Below, one piece after another: positions 18,108 to 26,790 of a stretch of 64,000 nucleotides of DNA. The position numbers were made by a program, and so were the translations under genes. The notes under the pieces are model-generated. The model did not search any database. It saw only the letters and a program-made list of their open reading frames with translations, and had not been told where the DNA came from. Source of the stretch: an uncultured Bacteroidota bacterium (GTDB lineage: Bacteria > Bacteroidota > Bacteroidia > Flavobacteriales > Flavobacteriaceae); assembly GCA_913047695.1 (NCBI GenBank), contig CAJWUI010000008.1, positions 16,111 to 80,110 of the forward strand, in the 5' to 3' direction. Each line of letters begins with the position of its first letter. Position 1 is the first letter of the stretch.

Positions 18108-19709
18108 ATGAATACATTAGATTACATAATTATCCTAATCTATTTAATAGTTTTTCTAGGAATAGGATATTTTTTTAAAGAAAATAAGAGTCCTCAAGAT
18201 TATTTTCTTGGTGGTAGGAATATGGGTTGGTTACCACTAAGTTTATCAACTATGGCTACACAATTATCTGCGATTAGTTTTATCTCTGCTCCAGCTTTTG
18301 TTGGGTTGAAAAATGGTGGAGGTCTTCAGTGGCTTACATATGAATTTGGTGTCCCATTAGCAATGGCTTTTTTAATGGTTGCCCTTATCCCTACTTTATA
18401 TAAGTCTGGAGTTGTTAGTGTATATGAATATCTAGAAAAACGTTTCGACTCTTCTTCTCGTCTTCTGATTAGCTTTGTTTTCCAAATAAGTCGATCAGTT
18501 GCCACAGGGGTTATGATATATACTATGGCTTTAATTCTGCAAGCTACTATACAAATAGAATTTTGGATCTCCATTTTAATTATTGGTGCAATCACACTTT
18601 TATACTCTTTTCAAGGTGGAATGAAAGCTGTAATATGGGGAGATGTTATTCAAATGATTGTTCTTTTTCTTGGAATTTTAATTTGCTTAGGTTTTGGTTT
18701 AAATGAGTTAGGAGGTATAGAAAGTTTTATGTCAAAAGTTGATAAAAGTAGAATTAATGCAATAGATTTTTCAAAATTGGGGTTATCAAATTCTAATGGT
18801 GATGATGCCTTTGGATTTTGGCCGATGGTTATTGGTGGAATATTTTTGTACGCTTCTTATTATGGAACTGACCAAACTCAGTCTCAACGTTTACTTTCTT
18901 CTAAAAATTTAAAGACAATTAAAAAATTACTTTTTGCCAATGCCTTTTTTAGATTCCCAATCACATTAACTTATTGTATTATGGGGCTTATCTTAGGAAC
19001 ATTATTTAGTCAAGATTTTTCATTTCAGGAGAACCTAAATTTGGTTTATCAGAATAACATTGAGTATTTAGAAGGGAAAAACGCTGATCTTATGGTTCCT
19101 GTTTTTATAATCCATTATTTACCAAATGGAGTAATAGGAATTTTAATAGTATCTATTTTGTCTGCTGCAATGTCATCTTTAAGTTCAACTATCAACTCTC
19201 TTTCTGCAGTATCCATGGAAGATTTTGTTAAAAGGTTTTACCCGAAAATTTCAGATAAAAAATATGTTCAAAGTTCACGTATTCTTTCGCTTTTTTGGGG
19301 TATAACGTGTCTATTTTTAGCCTTTTTTGCTGGTAAAATTGAAGGGACTGTAATTGAAGTTATTAATAAAATAGGTTCTGTATTTTTTGGCCCTATTCTA
19401 GGTGTTTTTATTTTGGCCATACTTACAAAAAGAACTCATGCCATTGGGGCTAATATTGGTCTTTTTTGTGGTGTCGGTCTAAACATTATATTATGGTTAT
19501 ATGTTCCCGAAATTTTTTGGTTTTGGTGGAATGCTATAGGGTGTCTAATCACTTTTGGTATTGGAGTCCTTATAAGTGTTTTAATTAAACCCATTACAAC
19601 TAGTAAAGAAATCATAACCTACTCAGCAGGAAAACGTGAAGTGACAATACTTTTTGGATACTTCCTTCTAATTGTAGTTATAAGTAGTTTAATAAGTAAG
19701 CTATTTTAA
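18108..19709 (+). CDS. Sodium:solute symporter (SSS/SLC5 family)
   Basis: 533 residues with about 13-14 hydrophobic segments. The family signature is seen as DYFLGGRNMGWLPLSLSTMATQLSAISFI near the N-terminus and in the core AAMSSLSSTINSLSAV, which holds the sodium-site serines. SSS proteins import sugars, organic acids or osmolytes with sodium. It lies 68 bases after the GH63 hydrolase and 4 bases before glycerate kinase, so importing the hydrolase's substrate (glucosyl- or mannosylglycerate) is the most economical reading. This specificity is inferred from context only. Confidence 0.9.
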   Translation: MNTLDYIIILIYLIVFLGIGYFFKENKSPQDYFLGGRNMGWLPLSLSTMATQLSAISFISAPAFVGLKNGGGLQWLTYEFGVPLAMAFLMVALIPTLYKSGVVSVYEYLEKRFDSSSRLLISFVFQISRSVATGVMIYTMALILQATIQIEFWISILIIGAITLLYSFQGGMKAVIWGDVIQMIVLFLGILICLGFGLNELGGIESFMSKVDKSRINAIDFSKLGLSNSNGDDAFGFWPMVIGGIFLYASYYGTDQTQSQRLLSSKNLKTIKKLLFANAFFRFPITLTYCIMGLILGTLFSQDFSFQENLNLVYQNNIEYLEGKNADLMVPVFIIHYLPNGVIGILIVSILSAAMSSLSSTINSLSAVSMEDFVKRFYPKISDKKYVQSSRILSLFWGITCLFLAFFAGKIEGTVIEVINKIGSVFFGPILGVFILAILTKRTHAIGANIGLFCGVGLNIILWLYVPEIFWFWWNAIGCLITFGIGVLISVLIKPITTSKEIITYSAGKREVTILFGYFLLIVVISSLISKLF

Positions 19710-19713
19710 AATC

Positions 19714-20838
19714 ATGAAAATTCTTATTATACCAGACTCATTTAAAGGATGCTTATCAGCAAAACAAGTTGCTAACGCAATTGAAAAAGGTATTCTGGAC
19801 ATATATCCTAATCTAAAGGTTGATAAATTTCCGTTTTCAGACGGTGGTGAAGGTGCCATAGATATTTTAGCTGCAAAGAATTTAGGCTCTTTAATTACAA
19901 TTAAAACTGAAAATGCTTTAGGGGAAAAAATGAAAGCTAAATATTTACTGTTCCATAATAAAAAAAGTGCTTGGATTGAGCTTTCCCAGGCTTCAGGAAT
20001 AATTCATATTAATGAAAATGAGCGCGATATTCTCAGAGCCTCGACATACGGAACAGGTGTTTTGATAAAACATGCTCTTGATTCAGGCTGTCAAGAAATT
20101 ATTTTAGGAGTTGGAGGTAGTGCCACCAACGATGCTGCGGCTGGTATATTTCAGGCTTTGGGAGGAAGCTTACTAGACAACAAGAGAAAACAGATTGAAA
20201 AGGGAGGGGCAGACCTATGCAGGCTAGTTAGTATAATAGATCCCAAATTTAATAAATCTGTAAGATGGAAAGTTGCTTGTGATGTTGTAAATCCTTTAAT
20301 TGGTAAAAATGGTGCTTCAACTATATATGGCCCTCAAAAGGGAGCTTCTCAGGATGAAATTAAAATTCTAGAAAACAGTTTATTAAATTTTTCAAAAATA
20401 ATTAAGGAGCACAATGGAAAATCCATTTCAAACATAGAGGGCGGAGGGGCTGCAGGTGGTGTTGCTGCAGGAATGTTTGGATTTTTTAATGCAAAACTAT
20501 TTTCTGGATTTTCAATTTTGTCAGAAATTTTTGATCTTGAATCTCAAATCCAAAGTGCCGATTTAATATTTACAGGTGAGGGAAAAATTGATTCTCAATC
20601 TTTAAACGGCAAACTTATAGGGAGGTTAGGAGTGCTAGCTAAAGAAAATAAAATTCCATTAATATGTCTAGTCGGTTCAAAAGAAAAAGGATTAGAGGAA
20701 ATTTTTTATGAAAATGGGTTGACAAAAGTTTTTTCAATCAAAAAAGAACATATGACAGTTGAACAATCAAAATCTGACGCATCTAAATTATTATCTGAAA
20801 CAGCCGGTAAGGTTTTGGAATATTATATTAAAAAGTAA
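19714..20838 (+). CDS. Glycerate kinase (GarK/GlxK type)
   Basis: 374 residues. The type I glycerate kinase pattern is clear: IPDSFKGCLSA at the start, FPFSDGGEGAID, GVGGSATNDAAAG, CDVVNPLIG with YGPQKGAS, and FTGEGKIDSQS. Enzymes of this class phosphorylate D-glycerate, typically to 2-phosphoglycerate, feeding lower glycolysis. It is the last gene of the GH63-symporter-kinase cassette and would take the glycerate released by the hydrolase. It ends one base before the stop of the convergent atpG. Confidence 0.93.
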   Translation: MKILIIPDSFKGCLSAKQVANAIEKGILDIYPNLKVDKFPFSDGGEGAIDILAAKNLGSLITIKTENALGEKMKAKYLLFHNKKSAWIELSQASGIIHINENERDILRASTYGTGVLIKHALDSGCQEIILGVGGSATNDAAAGIFQALGGSLLDNKRKQIEKGGADLCRLVSIIDPKFNKSVRWKVACDVVNPLIGKNGASTIYGPQKGASQDEIKILENSLLNFSKIIKEHNGKSISNIEGGGAAGGVAAGMFGFFNAKLFSGFSILSEIFDLESQIQSADLIFTGEGKIDSQSLNGKLIGRLGVLAKENKIPLICLVGSKEKGLEEIFYENGLTKVFSIKKEHMTVEQSKSDASKLLSETAGKVLEYYIKK

Positions 20839-20839
20839 A

Positions 20840-21700
20840 TTAACCTTCTAGAGCTTCTGCTCCACCAACTATTTCGAGAATTTCATTTGTTATGGCAGCC
20901 TGTCTAGCCTTATTATAAGTCAATTTAAGTTGATCTCTAAGTTGAGTAGCATTGTCAGTTGCCTTATGCATCGCGGTCATTCGTGCTCCATGCTCACTTG
21001 CAAAGGAGTCGCGTAAAGCTTTAAAAAATTTTATACTAAGGGCTTTTGGCAGGAGTTCGTTTACAATTTTAAATTGGTTAGGTTCAAATATATAATCTGG
21101 GCTCTTCAAACTTTTTTCATCTAAATTCTCTTGTATGGGTAAAAATGTTTCTGTCTCTACAATTTGAGTCGCTGCGTTCTTAAATCTGTTATAAACTAAA
21201 ATAACTTCGTCATACAATTCTTTTTTAAAACTGTCCATTATCTCTTTAGAAATTTCATCTGCCTTTTTATAATTTAAATCATCAAAAATATAATCGTGAG
21301 TAGAAATTATTTTATCCTTCTTTCCTAATATTTCTGATCCCTTTTTTCCAATAGTAATTAATGAAACTTTTTTATTGGAAAATTCTTCAACAAGCTGCCT
21401 GGTTTTTTTTATAACGTTAGAATTAAATGCACCACATAATCCTCGGTTGGAAGTAATAGCTACTAATAAAATTGATTTTTTTTTACGAACAGAAATAAAA
21501 GGACTATTCATGTTAGGCTCTAATGAGGAGCTTAAATTTTGAATTAAATTATTTAATTTAGATGCATAAGGTCGCATCGAGGTTATTGCATCTTGTGCTT
21601 TTTTTAGTTTTGCCGCTGATACCATTTTCATAGCGCTAGTTATTTGCATCGTTGAAGAAACTGATACAATTCTATTTCTTATTTCCTTGAGATTTGCCAT
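20840..21700 (-). CDS. atpG: ATP synthase F1 gamma subunit
   Basis: 286 residues. The N-terminal helix (ANLKEIRNRIVSVSSTMQITSAMKMVSAAKLKKAQ; key residues Arg8, Lys24 and the MVSAAK segment) and the C-terminal LTYNKARQAAITNEILEIVGGAEAL form the central-stalk coiled coil. It couples rotor movement to catalysis. It is the last gene of this ATP synthase operon, 3 bases after atpA. No atpC (epsilon) follows. Confidence 0.97.
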   Translation of the reverse strand: MANLKEIRNRIVSVSSTMQITSAMKMVSAAKLKKAQDAITSMRPYASKLNNLIQNLSSSLEPNMNSPFISVRKKKSILLVAITSNRGLCGAFNSNVIKKTRQLVEEFSNKKVSLITIGKKGSEILGKKDKIISTHDYIFDDLNYKKADEISKEIMDSFKKELYDEVILVYNRFKNAATQIVETETFLPIQENLDEKSLKSPDYIFEPNQFKIVNELLPKALSIKFFKALRDSFASEHGARMTAMHKATDNATQLRDQLKLTYNKARQAAITNEILEIVGGAEALEG

Positions 21701-21703
21701 AAT

Positions 21704-23281
21704 TTATTCAAATTCAGCAGCTGTTTCTTTAGCAACAGCATTAAGCGTATCAAGTGCCAGGTCTGAAAGTTTACCTGCTTTAAGGTCATCTAAACATTTT
21801 TTATGTTTTCCCTTTAATTTATTCAAGAATGATATTTCAAAATCTTTAACTTTTTCAACTGGAACAGATCGTAAAAGATTTTTTGAACCAGCATAAATTA
21901 TTGCTATTTGTTCTTCAACAGTAAATGGATCGTTTTGAGCTTGCTTTAGAATCTCCACATTTCTTTTCCCCTTTTCAATAACATTCAAAGTAGCTGTGTC
22001 AAGATCTGATCCAAATTTTGCAAATGCTTCTAATTCACGAAATTGTGCTTGATCAAGTTTTAGAGTCCCAGCAACTTTTTTCATTGATTTTATCTGAGCT
22101 GACCCACCTACCCTTGATACTGAGATTCCGACGTTTATAGCAGGTCGTACTCCTGAGTTAAATAAATCAGATTCCAAGAAAATTTGTCCGTCTGTAATTG
22201 ATATTACGTTTGTAGGAATGTAAGCTGAGACGTCTCCTGCCTGGGTCTCAATAATTGGTAAAGCTGTAAGGGATCCTCCTCCTTTTGCTTTATTCTTTAA
22301 AGCTAAGGGTAAATCGTTCATACCTTTAGCTATTCCATCATCTGAAATAATTTTTGCAGCTCTTTCCAATAATCGAGAATGTAAGTAAAACACATCTCCA
22401 GGGTAAGCTTCGCGGCCAGGAGGTCTTCTTAAAAGTAATGATACTTCTCTATATGCTACTGCTTGTTTTGATAGATCATCATAGATTATTAATGCTGGTC
22501 TACCTGTGTCCCTAAAATATTCTCCGATTGCAGCACCCGCGAAAGGAGCATATACTTGCATAGGAGAGGGATCTGAAGCATTTGCAGCTACAATAGTTGT
22601 ATAAGCCATTGCTCCCTTGTCCTCCAAAATTTTTGATATTGCTGCAACAGTAGATGCTTTTTGACCAATAGCAACATAAATACAATATACAGGATCACCT
22701 GTATCAAAAAACTCTTTTTGGTTTAAAATAGTATCAATACAAACTGTCGTTTTTCCTGTTTGTCGGTCACCTATTACCAATTCTCTTTGGCCTCTTCCTA
22801 TTGGTATCATGGCGTCAATTGACTTTATTCCCGTTTGTAAAGGTTCATTTACTGGTTGTCTAAATACCACACCGGGCGCTTTTCTCTCAAGTGGCATTTC
22901 AAATAATTCTCCCTGTATAGGTCCTTTACCATCTATCGGTTTACCTAGAGTATTAAGTACCCTTCCTACGACATTTTCTCCGACACTTATAGAAGCAATA
23001 CGTTGTGTTCTTTTAACTGTATCGCCTTCTTTTACCTCTTTAGATGAGCCAAGTAAAACTACACCTACATTGTCTTCCTCTAGATTTAAGACCATCCCCT
23101 CGAGTCCTGTTTGAAAAGAAACTAATTCACCATATTGGGCATTAGATAACCCATATACTCGAGCAATTCCGTCGCCAATGTTAAGAACTACGCCAACTTC
23201 ATCCATTTTGGAATCTATACTTAGGCCTTCTAACTGTTTTTTTAAAATTGCTGAAACTTCAGCTGGTTTAATATCTGCCAT
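21704..23281 (-). CDS. atpA: ATP synthase F1 alpha subunit
   Basis: 525 residues starting MADIKPAEV. An in-frame TTG two codons earlier is less likely than this ATG. The Walker A motif GDRQTGKTT and the signature [17 protein letters not shown] are present, as is the GIARVYGL segment near residue 40. Alpha subunits bind nucleotide non-catalytically and form the hexamer with beta. The beta gene (atpD) is absent from this operon, as is usual in Bacteroidota where atpD-atpC lie elsewhere. Confidence 0.98.
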   Translation of the reverse strand: MADIKPAEVSAILKKQLEGLSIDSKMDEVGVVLNIGDGIARVYGLSNAQYGELVSFQTGLEGMVLNLEEDNVGVVLLGSSKEVKEGDTVKRTQRIASISVGENVVGRVLNTLGKPIDGKGPIQGELFEMPLERKAPGVVFRQPVNEPLQTGIKSIDAMIPIGRGQRELVIGDRQTGKTTVCIDTILNQKEFFDTGDPVYCIYVAIGQKASTVAAISKILEDKGAMAYTTIVAANASDPSPMQVYAPFAGAAIGEYFRDTGRPALIIYDDLSKQAVAYREVSLLLRRPPGREAYPGDVFYLHSRLLERAAKIISDDGIAKGMNDLPLALKNKAKGGGSLTALPIIETQAGDVSAYIPTNVISITDGQIFLESDLFNSGVRPAINVGISVSRVGGSAQIKSMKKVAGTLKLDQAQFRELEAFAKFGSDLDTATLNVIEKGKRNVEILKQAQNDPFTVEEQIAIIYAGSKNLLRSVPVEKVKDFEISFLNKLKGKHKKCLDDLKAGKLSDLALDTLNAVAKETAAEFE

Positions 23282-23296
23282 AATCAATTATCTTTG

Positions 23297-23839
23297 TTAC
23301 ATGCTATTTGAGGTCAATTTTGCCTTAAATGTTTTGAGCTTATATGCTAAGCTTGAATTAAACTCCAAATCACCAATTTTTAAAATAAAACCACCTAATA
23401 AACTTTTATCAATTTTATTTAAAATATGTATTTTTTTACCTGAGAAATCCTCTAGCTTATCGTGAATTTTATTTTCAAGGTTTTGAGTTAGAGGAATTGC
23501 CGAAATTACTGTGGCATTCAATTCTCCTTGTTGTTCTGCAAATAAATGTATATAACACTTTGCCACTTCTTTTAATAAAAAAAGGCGGTTATTAGAAGCT
23601 AAAAGATTTAATAGCTTTTTAGTAACATCAGAAGAATTTGGAACTATTGATCTAAGAATTGATTGTTTTTTTGTATTCGGTAAAAATGGGTTACTAAGAA
23701 CCCTGTCAAGCTGTATAGTGCTTTCATACAATTCTATTAGTCCCTGCATTTCCTTAGCTACTTCATCTGAAAGTTTATTTTCATTTGCATAAGCTAAAAT
23801 TGCCTTCGCATAACGAGATGCCGTTCTTGCTTCTTTCAT
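23297..23839 (-). CDS. atpH: ATP synthase F1 delta subunit
   Basis: 180 residues, typical OSCP/delta length. ASRYAKAILAYA at the N-terminus and the C-terminal LLGGFILKIGDLEFNSSLAYKLKTFK block are characteristic. The subunit links the peripheral stalk (b) to the top of the F1 hexamer. It sits between atpF (5-base gap) and atpA (15 bases) in the expected order. Confidence 0.93.
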   Translation of the reverse strand: MKEARTASRYAKAILAYANENKLSDEVAKEMQGLIELYESTIQLDRVLSNPFLPNTKKQSILRSIVPNSSDVTKKLLNLLASNNRLFLLKEVAKCYIHLFAEQQGELNATVISAIPLTQNLENKIHDKLEDFSGKKIHILNKIDKSLLGGFILKIGDLEFNSSLAYKLKTFKAKLTSNSM

Positions 23840-23844
23840 TTCGT

Positions 23845-24345
23845 CTATTTAAAATCAGTTTCTTTCAACAAATCGTTTATTAAATTTATCTGCTTATCCT
23901 TATTTTCCAATTCTTTATTAATAACTTTTTCAGCTATATCAATAGCTATTGAACCAACCTGATTTTTAAGTTCTTTTAGAGCTGCTCTTTTTTCACTTTG
24001 GATTGTCTCTTGGGCTTGCGATAGAATTTTTTCAGTCTCATTTTGAGCTTCTTTTTTTGCGTCACCTATGATCTGATTTTTTGTTTTTAAAGCTTCTTTT
24101 ATAAGAATTTCTTTTTCTTTACGTGCTTCTTTCAATAAACGCTGATTTTCACTTTGGAGATTTTCCAGCTGAGTACGAGCTTCCTGAGCCGAATCTAAGG
24201 CATTTTTTATTGAGGCCTCACGCTCGTTTACAGCATTCAAAATTGGTTTCCATGCAAACTTTCTAAGTAATAATAGTAATCCTATAAAGATTGCCAATTG
24301 CCAAAAAAATAGCCCTAATGAAAATTCACTAATTAATTTTTCCAT
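23845..24345 (-). CDS. atpF: ATP synthase F0 b subunit
   Basis: 166 residues. One N-terminal membrane helix (about 8-28, LGLFFWQLAIFIGLLLLLRKFAWKPIL region) is followed by a long charged coiled coil (about 35-150) that forms the peripheral stalk. Position between atpE and atpH and length fit the family. Confidence 0.95.
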   Translation of the reverse strand: MEKLISEFSLGLFFWQLAIFIGLLLLLRKFAWKPILNAVNEREASIKNALDSAQEARTQLENLQSENQRLLKEARKEKEILIKEALKTKNQIIGDAKKEAQNETEKILSQAQETIQSEKRAALKELKNQVGSIAIDIAEKVINKELENKDKQINLINDLLKETDFK

Positions 24346-24377
24346 TTTACAATATAGCTTTAACCAAAAAATCTTTT

Positions 24378-24569
24378 TTAAACAGCAAATAAAGCTGCAA
24401 ATCCAATCCCTTCTACAAGGGCAGCAGCAATTAACATTGCTGTTTGAATTTTACCATAGGCATCTGGCTGACGTCCAATAGCTTCCATTGCGGAACCACC
24501 AATTCTGCCAATACCCATTCCTACACCGATTACAACTAAACCGGCACCTACCATTACTGGAATTTCCAT
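24378..24569 (-). CDS. atpE: ATP synthase F0 c subunit
   Basis: 63 residues forming a helical hairpin. The polar loop is GRQPDA, and the ion-carrying carboxylate is the Glu in AALVEGIGFAAL of helix 2. The residue after it is Gly rather than the Ser/Thr seen in sodium-binding rings, so proton coupling is the likelier mode (inference). It is slightly shorter than many c subunits but complete. Confidence 0.95.
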   Translation of the reverse strand: MEIPVMVGAGLVVIGVGMGIGRIGGSAMEAIGRQPDAYGKIQTAMLIAAALVEGIGFAALFAV

Positions 24570-24620
24570 ACTATGAGTTTTAAATTAAACATTCCTTTTT
24601 TCACATTTAAGTGTTTTGTT

Positions 24621-25721
24621 TCAATGATGCTCATGATCCTCGGCAGCAAAGCCAAAATAAAGAGCAGATAGCATCGTAAATATGTAGGCCTGTAATAAGG
24701 CAACTAATAATTCAATAATCGAAATTGCAAAAGCTAGTCCAAAGGATAAAGAGCTCCCTAACCAACTTTTAAATATAAACATTAAACCTATTAGGCTCAT
24801 CAATACAATGTGCCCAGCTTGCATATTCGCATACAATCTAATCAATAATGAAAACGGTTTTATGAAAATGCCTAATAACTCGATTGGTATTAATATTATA
24901 TAAAGAGGTATTTTTGAATACCATTTCATAGAGCTTCCTAAAGGGTCTAAAATATGAAACCAATAGGTTTTTGTTCCTGTCAGATTTGTAACTAAAAAAG
25001 TTAAGAGTGCGAGACCAAATGTCACTGCAATGTTTCCGGTCACGTTTACCCCTAAAGGAGTAAGTCCTAAAAGATTTAAAAACCAGATAAAAAAGAAAAC
25101 CGTTAAAAGGAAATTCATATAATAAGAATATTTTTTTTCTCCAATATTAGGTCTGGCAATCTCATCACGTATATAAAGCACTATAGGCTCAAAAAAACGT
25201 CCTATTCCCTTTGGTATGCCGTGATTCTCTTTGTAGGATTTTGCTAAACTAGCAAAAAGAAAAAACATAAGAAATGCTATTATTAGCATACTAACTACTC
25301 CTTTAGTAATTGATAAATCTACAGGTAATTTATTAGTTGGATGATTATTCTTGTCATAATTAATCATACCCTTAGAATCGGTTTTATATATCTTACCATG
25401 CTCTAGCTTGTAGAAACTGGATCCCTTTTTCACAATACTCTCACCGTGTTTAAGTTTATACGAAGAAAATACTTTTAGCCCGTCATCCCAAAGAATTACA
25501 GGCAAAGGTATTCCAACATATACATGCTTGCCTAAATTATTTTTAAAAGAAAAAAGACTAAAATCATGCGCATCTTCCAAATGGTGCGAGATGTAATTTT
25601 TAATTTCTGTTTTTAAATCTTTTCCTGGTTGAATTTCCTTTGCTAGTGATGGTATAGAAGTTAAAAAAAATGCAAACATGTAAAGTGCGATAGCATTGAC
25701 TTTTTTTAGCATATATAGCAT
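24621..25721 (-). CDS. atpB: ATP synthase F0 a subunit
   Basis: 366 residues. Long for the family because of a Bacteroidota-type N-terminal extension (signal-like segment ending SIPSLA, then about 110 hydrophilic residues) before the five-to-six-helix core. The essential Arg lies in FSLLIRLYANMQAGHIVLM. The C-terminus is His/Glu rich. Two ATGs (25719-25721 and 25710-25712) are possible. A promoter lies upstream between this gene and the frameshifted membrane gene, so the atpB-G block may be transcribed separately from the genes before it. Confidence 0.95.
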   Translation of the reverse strand: MLYMLKKVNAIALYMFAFFLTSIPSLAKEIQPGKDLKTEIKNYISHHLEDAHDFSLFSFKNNLGKHVYVGIPLPVILWDDGLKVFSSYKLKHGESIVKKGSSFYKLEHGKIYKTDSKGMINYDKNNHPTNKLPVDLSITKGVVSMLIIAFLMFFLFASLAKSYKENHGIPKGIGRFFEPIVLYIRDEIARPNIGEKKYSYYMNFLLTVFFFIWFLNLLGLTPLGVNVTGNIAVTFGLALLTFLVTNLTGTKTYWFHILDPLGSSMKWYSKIPLYIILIPIELLGIFIKPFSLLIRLYANMQAGHIVLMSLIGLMFIFKSWLGSSLSFGLAFAISIIELLVALLQAYIFTMLSALYFGFAAEDHEHH

Positions 25722-25749
25722 AAGATAATTATAAAAATTCCTCGCGATG

Positions 25750-25783
25750 CAAATGTATAGCTTTAGTATAAATAAAGAAACAA
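25750..25783 (-). promoter_or_regulatory. Promoter before atpB
   Basis: Minus strand: TTG (25781-25783), 23-base spacer, TACATTTG (25750-25757), then 28 bases to the first atpB ATG. It lies inside the longer sprE-to-atpG gene run, so it would give an internal start for the structural ATP synthase genes. Confidence 0.6.
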
Positions 25784-25845
25784 ATAACCAGGTTTTTAGA
25801 TTTGTTTTTTAAAGAAAATTAAAATATGATTTGGCCAAATTATAA

Positions 25846-26216
25846 CTATGTTTTAAATCTTTTTACTAAAATCAAAATTTCTAAGACCAAGCCTGATAAA
25901 TACGGAACAAAAAATACTAAAAATTCTTCTCTTGATGTAGAACCATCTATCTTGAATTGTGGCTGAAAAATTAAAAAATAGATAATTAATTTTATAGCTA
26001 CAGTAAGGAGATAGATAGTTGTTAAATTACTTTTTTTTTTATGCCATAATTTAATGAGTATATCGATATCATTGATAACATCGCATTTATTACATAGCTT
26101 TTTGATAAGAAAATTTTGTCCCCTTCGAAGAATTTAAAATGTAGAATAAAAAATAAGCACATTGCTGGAATTAAAATAATAACATAAAATCGAAAACTTC
26201 TCATCCCTACTACCAA
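25846..26216 (-). pseudogene. Frameshifted four-helix membrane protein of the ATP synthase operon (DUF6168-like)
   Basis: In the given sequence the frame from 26216 (or the ATG at 26202-26204) stops at 26022 after 64 codons. The stop follows a run of ten A on the minus strand (26031-26040). Adding a single A restores one open frame to a TAG at 25846-25848. The joined product is about 119 residues with four hydrophobic helices, ending FVPYLSGLVLEILILVKRFKT. A small membrane protein in this place, between atpZ and atpB, is usual in flavobacterial atp operons, and I associate it with DUF6168. The break could be a sequencing error, a true mutation, or a slippage site. Family assignment is moderate; the frameshift itself is directly visible. 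Confidence 0.75.
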
Positions 26217-26422
26217 AAGTTTTTACTTTGCCTGTAAATAATCCCGATCGTAATTATTATGCCAATACTTGTAAGAGTTAGGACAAATCTTTGTTCAGAA
26301 TAGGAATATAGATTATCCAAGTATTTCCCAAGTTTCACGCTACCCCAAATGATTATTGCAATTTGAAAAGCAAGACTAGAGAACATTAGCCATTGGTTCT
26401 TCGGCTTCCTTCTCTTGTTCAT
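26210..26422 (-). CDS. atpZ: AtpZ/AtpI family protein
   Basis: 70 residues with two hydrophobic helices separated by the short loop KLGKYLDNLYSYSEQ, the pattern of AtpZ/AtpI proteins found at the head of ATP synthase operons, where they assist c-ring assembly or cation handling. Its first 47 bases overlap the end of the bactofilin gene, suggesting coupled translation. It is followed directly by the frameshifted membrane gene. Confidence 0.85.
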   Translation of the reverse strand: MNKRRKPKNQWLMFSSLAFQIAIIIWGSVKLGKYLDNLYSYSEQRFVLTLTSIGIIITIGIIYRQSKNFW

Positions 26423-26789
26423 TTAAACTATTTAACTTTTTAACACCATCTTCAGCAGAATGCATCGAACAATTAGCGTTGAACATTGAACCTGATTCAA
26501 CAATCAGTTTTTGAATTTTCACTTTACCCTTAACATTTGAGCCTGACTTTAAATTTAAAGTGCCTGACACTATCAATTCTCCATCAAATTTTCCTTCAAT
26601 ATCTGCGTTAGCACATAATATTTTTCCAACAACATCAGATTCTTTTCCTAAAATGACTTTACCTTTAGTCACTACTTCACCCTCAACATTTCCATCTATA
26701 CGAATGTCATTTTTTGATTTGATATTGCCCTTGAGTGCAGTACTGTTTTCAATTTTACTATACTGTCCGTTATTATCCATTCCTTTCAT
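26376..26789 (-). CDS. Bactofilin-family polymer-forming cytoskeletal protein
   Basis: 137 residues. The central repeats (NDIRIDGNVEGEVVTKG, KVILGKESDVVGKI, ANADIEGKFDGELIVSG, TLNLKSGSNVKGKV) form the right-handed beta helix of bactofilins, flanked by short polar tails. These proteins polymerise without nucleotide and help place envelope-synthesis enzymes. The gene lies one base after sprE and overlaps atpZ, so it belongs to the same transcript. Confidence 0.9.
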   Translation of the reverse strand: MKGMDNNGQYSKIENSTALKGNIKSKNDIRIDGNVEGEVVTKGKVILGKESDVVGKILCANADIEGKFDGELIVSGTLNLKSGSNVKGKVKIQKLIVESGSMFNANCSMHSAEDGVKKLNSLNEQEKEAEEPMANVL

Positions 26790-26790
26790 T

